This document shows, piece by piece, positions 61,583 through 64,000 of a stretch of 64,000 nucleotides of DNA. This stretch comes from Citrobacter braakii (GTDB lineage Bacteria > Pseudomonadota > Gammaproteobacteria > Enterobacterales > Enterobacteriaceae), in assembly GCF_002075345.1 (NCBI RefSeq), contig NZ_NAEW01000018.1, positions 1-64,000 on the forward strand, written 5' to 3'. A program made the position numbers and the translations under genes. Each line of letters opens with the position of its first letter. The stretch's first letter is position 1. The notes beneath the pieces were generated by a model. It did not search any database. It was not told the origin of the DNA and saw only the letters and a list, made by a program, of their open reading frames with translations.

Positions 61583-63844
61583 ATGACAATACTTAATCAC
61601 ACCCTCGGTTTCCCTCGCGTTGGCCTGCGTCGCGAGCTGAAAAAAGCGCAAGAAAGCTACTGGGCGGGAAATTCTTCCCGTGAAGATTTGCTAACCGTTG
61701 GCCGCGAGCTGCGTGCCCGTCACTGGGATCAGCAGAAGCAGGCGGGCGTTGACCTGCTGCCGGTGGGTGATTTTGCCTGGTACGATCACGTGCTGACCAC
61801 CAGCCTGCTGCTCGGCAACGTTCCGGCTCGTCATCAAAATAAAGACGGCTCGGTCGATATCGATACCTTATTCCGCATTGGCCGTGGCCGCGCACCAACC
61901 GGGGAGCCCGCGGCGGCGGCAGAAATGACCAAATGGTTTAACACCAACTATCACTACATGGTGCCAGAGTTCACCAAAGGTCAGCAGTTCAAACTGACCT
62001 GGACCCAACTGTTGGATGAAGTGGATGAAGCGTTGGCGCTCGGTCACAAGGTGAAACCTGTGCTGCTGGGACCGGTAACTTACCTGTGGCTGGGGAAAGT
62101 GAAGGGCGAACAGTTTGACCGCCTGAGCCTGTTGAACGATATTCTGCCGGTTTACCAGCAGGTGCTGGCTGAGCTGGCGAAACGCGGTATTGAGTGGGTG
62201 CAGATTGATGAACCGGCTCTGGTGCTGGAGCTGCCTCAGGTTTGGCTGAACGCCTTCAAACCGGCGTATGACGCGCTGACGGGTCAGGTGAAGCTGCTGC
62301 TGACCACCTACTTCGAAGGCGTAACGCCAAACCTGGATACCATTACCGCGCTGCCGGTGCAGGGGCTGCACGTTGACTTCGTGCACGGTAAAGATGATGT
62401 GGCCGAGCTGCACAAACGTCTGCCTGCCGACTGGTTGCTGTCAGCGGGGCTGGTGAACGGTCGCAACGTCTGGCGTGCCGATCTCAGCGAAAAATACGCG
62501 CAAATTAAAGATATCGTCGGGAAACGTGACCTGTGGGTAGCTTCTTCCTGCTCCTTGCTGCACAGCCCAATCGATCTCAGCGTGGAAACCCGCCTTGATG
62601 CAGAAGTGAAGAGCTGGTTTGCCTTCGCCCTACAAAAATGTGGCGAGCTGGCGCTGCTGCGTGATGCGTTGAACAGCGGTGATACGGCGGCAATTGTGGC
62701 GTGGAGCGCACCGATCCAGGCTCGTCGTCACTCTACCCGCGTACACAACACCGCAGTGGAAAAACGTCTGGCGGCGATCACCGCCCAGGACAGCCAACGT
62801 ACCAACGCTTACCCGGTACGCGCCGAAGCGCAGCGTGCCCGCTTTAATCTGCCGGCATGGCCGACCACCACTATCGGCTCATTCCCGCAAACCACGGAAA
62901 TTCGCGGCCTGCGTCTGGACTTCAAAAAGGGCAATCTGGATGCCGGTAACTACCGCACCGGTATCGCGGAACATATCAAACAGGCGATCGTTGAACAGGA
63001 ACGTCTGGGGCTCGACGTGCTGGTGCACGGTGAAGCCGAACGTAACGACATGGTGGAATATTTTGGCGAGCACCTGGACGGATTCGTCTTTACCCAGAAT
63101 GGTTGGGTGCAGAGCTACGGCTCTCGCTGCGTGAAGCCGCCGGTGGTTATTGGCGATGTCAGCCGCCCGGAAGCGATTACCGTGGAGTGGGCGAAGTATG
63201 CCCAGTCGCTGACCGACAAACCGGTAAAAGGCATGTTGACCGGTCCGGTGACCATTCTCTGCTGGTCATTCCCGCGTGAAGACGTGACGCGTGAAACCAT
63301 CGCTAAGCAGATTGCGCTGGCGCTGCGTGATGAGGTAGCGGATCTGGAAGCGGCGGGTATTGGCATCATCCAGATTGACGAACCGGCACTGCGCGAAGGT
63401 CTGCCACTGCGCCGCAGCGACTGGGCGGCGTATCTGGAGTGGGGCGTGGAAGCCTTCCGCATTAACGCGGCGGTGGCGAAGGATGAAACCCAGATCCACA
63501 CCCACATGTGTTACTGCGAGTTCAACGACATCATGGACTCCATTGCGGCGCTGGACGCGGACGTGATCACCATTGAGACTTCACGCTCTGATATGGAGCT
63601 GCTGGAATCGTTTGAAGAGTTCGACTATCCGAACGAAATCGGGCCGGGCGTATACGATATTCACTCGCCGAACGTCCCGAGCGTGGAGTGGATTGAAGCC
63701 CTGCTGAAGAAAGCCGAGCAGCGTATTCCGGCCGAGCGTCTGTGGGTCAACCCGGACTGCGGCCTGAAAACGCGCGGTTGGCCGGAAACCCGCGCCGCGC
63801 TGGCGAACATGGTCAAAGCTGCGCAGAACCTGCGTCAGGCGTAA
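61583..63844 (+). CDS. metE: Cobalamin-independent methionine synthase
   Basis: A 753-aa zinc enzyme that transfers a methyl group from methyl-tetrahydropteroyl-triglutamate to homocysteine. It has two barrel domains; the N-terminal one starts [18 protein letters not shown]. The catalytic half has the zinc ligands His and Cys in HTHMCYC and the late Cys in [10 protein letters not shown], plus TTIGSFPQT near residue 430. GAGGAAG lies before the ATG. Expression is probably driven by MetR and repressed by MetJ. Confidence 0.97.
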   Translation: MTILNHTLGFPRVGLRRELKKAQESYWAGNSSREDLLTVGRELRARHWDQQKQAGVDLLPVGDFAWYDHVLTTSLLLGNVPARHQNKDGSVDIDTLFRIGRGRAPTGEPAAAAEMTKWFNTNYHYMVPEFTKGQQFKLTWTQLLDEVDEALALGHKVKPVLLGPVTYLWLGKVKGEQFDRLSLLNDILPVYQQVLAELAKRGIEWVQIDEPALVLELPQVWLNAFKPAYDALTGQVKLLLTTYFEGVTPNLDTITALPVQGLHVDFVHGKDDVAELHKRLPADWLLSAGLVNGRNVWRADLSEKYAQIKDIVGKRDLWVASSCSLLHSPIDLSVETRLDAEVKSWFAFALQKCGELALLRDALNSGDTAAIVAWSAPIQARRHSTRVHNTAVEKRLAAITAQDSQRTNAYPVRAEAQRARFNLPAWPTTTIGSFPQTTEIRGLRLDFKKGNLDAGNYRTGIAEHIKQAIVEQERLGLDVLVHGEAERNDMVEYFGEHLDGFVFTQNGWVQSYGSRCVKPPVVIGDVSRPEAITVEWAKYAQSLTDKPVKGMLTGPVTILCWSFPREDVTRETIAKQIALALRDEVADLEAAGIGIIQIDEPALREGLPLRRSDWAAYLEWGVEAFRINAAVAKDETQIHTHMCYCEFNDIMDSIAALDADVITIETSRSDMELLESFEEFDYPNEIGPGVYDIHSPNVPSVEWIEALLKKAEQRIPAERLWVNPDCGLKTRGWPETRAALANMVKAAQNLRQA

Positions 63845-63857
63845 TTCAGAGCCGGTG

Positions 63858-63940
63858 GCCGGGAAGCGCAAGCGCTTACCCGGCTTACAGGAAATAGCAA
63901 GAGTTGTAGGCCCGGTAAGGTGTAGTCGCTGCCGGGCAAT
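63858..63940. repeat. Converging REP pair (BIME) after metE
   Basis: Two REPs in opposite orientation, GCCGGGAAGCGC to GCTTACCCGGC (63858-63885) and GCCCGGTAAGG to CGCTGCCGGGC (63910-63938), flank a 20-bp spacer. They separate metE from the converging dlhH-like gene. Confidence 0.85.
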
Positions 63941-63946
63941 TAACGT

Positions 63947-64000
63947 TTATTTCTTCCCGCCGTATTGTGTGAACCACTCCAGCATTCTCAGCCAGCCATC
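63947..64000 (-). CDS. dlhH: Dienelactone hydrolase-like protein, C-terminal end only
   Basis: Only the last 17 codons are in the window. They read DGWLRMLEWFTQYGGKK and stop, on the minus strand. This and its place after metE fit ysgA/dlhH of E. coli. The rest lies beyond the window, so the identity rests mainly on synteny. Confidence 0.65.
   Translation of the reverse strand, partial: DGWLRMLEWFTQYGGKK

Overview
This 64 kb window is a chromosomal core segment of an enterobacterium (family Enterobacteriaceae, close to Citrobacter, Salmonella and Escherichia). Nearly every gene has a recognisable E. coli counterpart in the same order, from the tRNA pair downstream of an rrn operon (aspT-trpT) through ilv, rep-gppA-rhlB-trxA-rho, the enterobacterial common antigen (ECA) cluster, hemCDXY, cyaA, dapF-xerC, uvrD, corA, pldA-recQ and metR-metE. 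REP and ERIC repeats of the enterobacterial type are scattered between genes. The sequence differs from E. coli in details: fabV is present, aslA/aslB are missing between proM and glmZ, and ilvG is intact. This favours a Citrobacter-like genome, but the genus is an inference.

Layout: 1-3.2 kb holds tRNA-Asp and tRNA-Trp, then hdfR/maoP (divergent) and yifB. 3.4-10.2 kb is the branched-chain amino acid operon ilvL-X-G-M-E-D-A with its attenuator and an ERIC element between ilvE and ilvD. 10.2-14.2 kb holds fabV (an extra enoyl-ACP reductase gene), ilvY and ilvC. 14.2-21.6 kb holds ppiC, rep, gppA, rhlB, trxA and rho with its leader. 21.8-34.6 kb is the complete twelve-gene ECA operon (wecA to wecG), mostly with overlapping or abutting genes. 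34.8-37.2 kb holds the permease yifK, four tRNAs (Arg, His, Leu, Pro) and the small RNA GlmZ. 37.2-41.3 kb is the hemCDXY operon on the minus strand, divergent from cyaA. 44-50.4 kb holds cyaY, lptM, dapF-yigA-xerC-yigB and SOS-regulated uvrD. 50.6-60.5 kb holds corL-corA, rarD, yigI, pldA, recQ, rhtC/rhtB, pldB-yigL and the biotin importer gene. 60.4-64 kb holds metR and metE (divergent), a pair of REPs and the 3' end of a dlhH-like gene.

Functionally, the ilv genes make isoleucine and valine under attenuation and IlvY control. The wec genes build and export the ECA trisaccharide on undecaprenyl phosphate. The hem genes make uroporphyrinogen III. MetR drives metE. I found no prophage, CRISPR array, toxin-antitoxin or defence island, and nothing that amounts to a new biological system. 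The points most worth a second look are fabV between ilvA and ilvY, a rhoL leader frame that is conserved but lacks a usual start codon, ERIC elements placed in the ilvE-ilvD gap and in the probable metE leader, and a 58-bp ERIC-like palindrome just after glmZ. Comparisons with E. coli or Salmonella rest on memory, not on a search.
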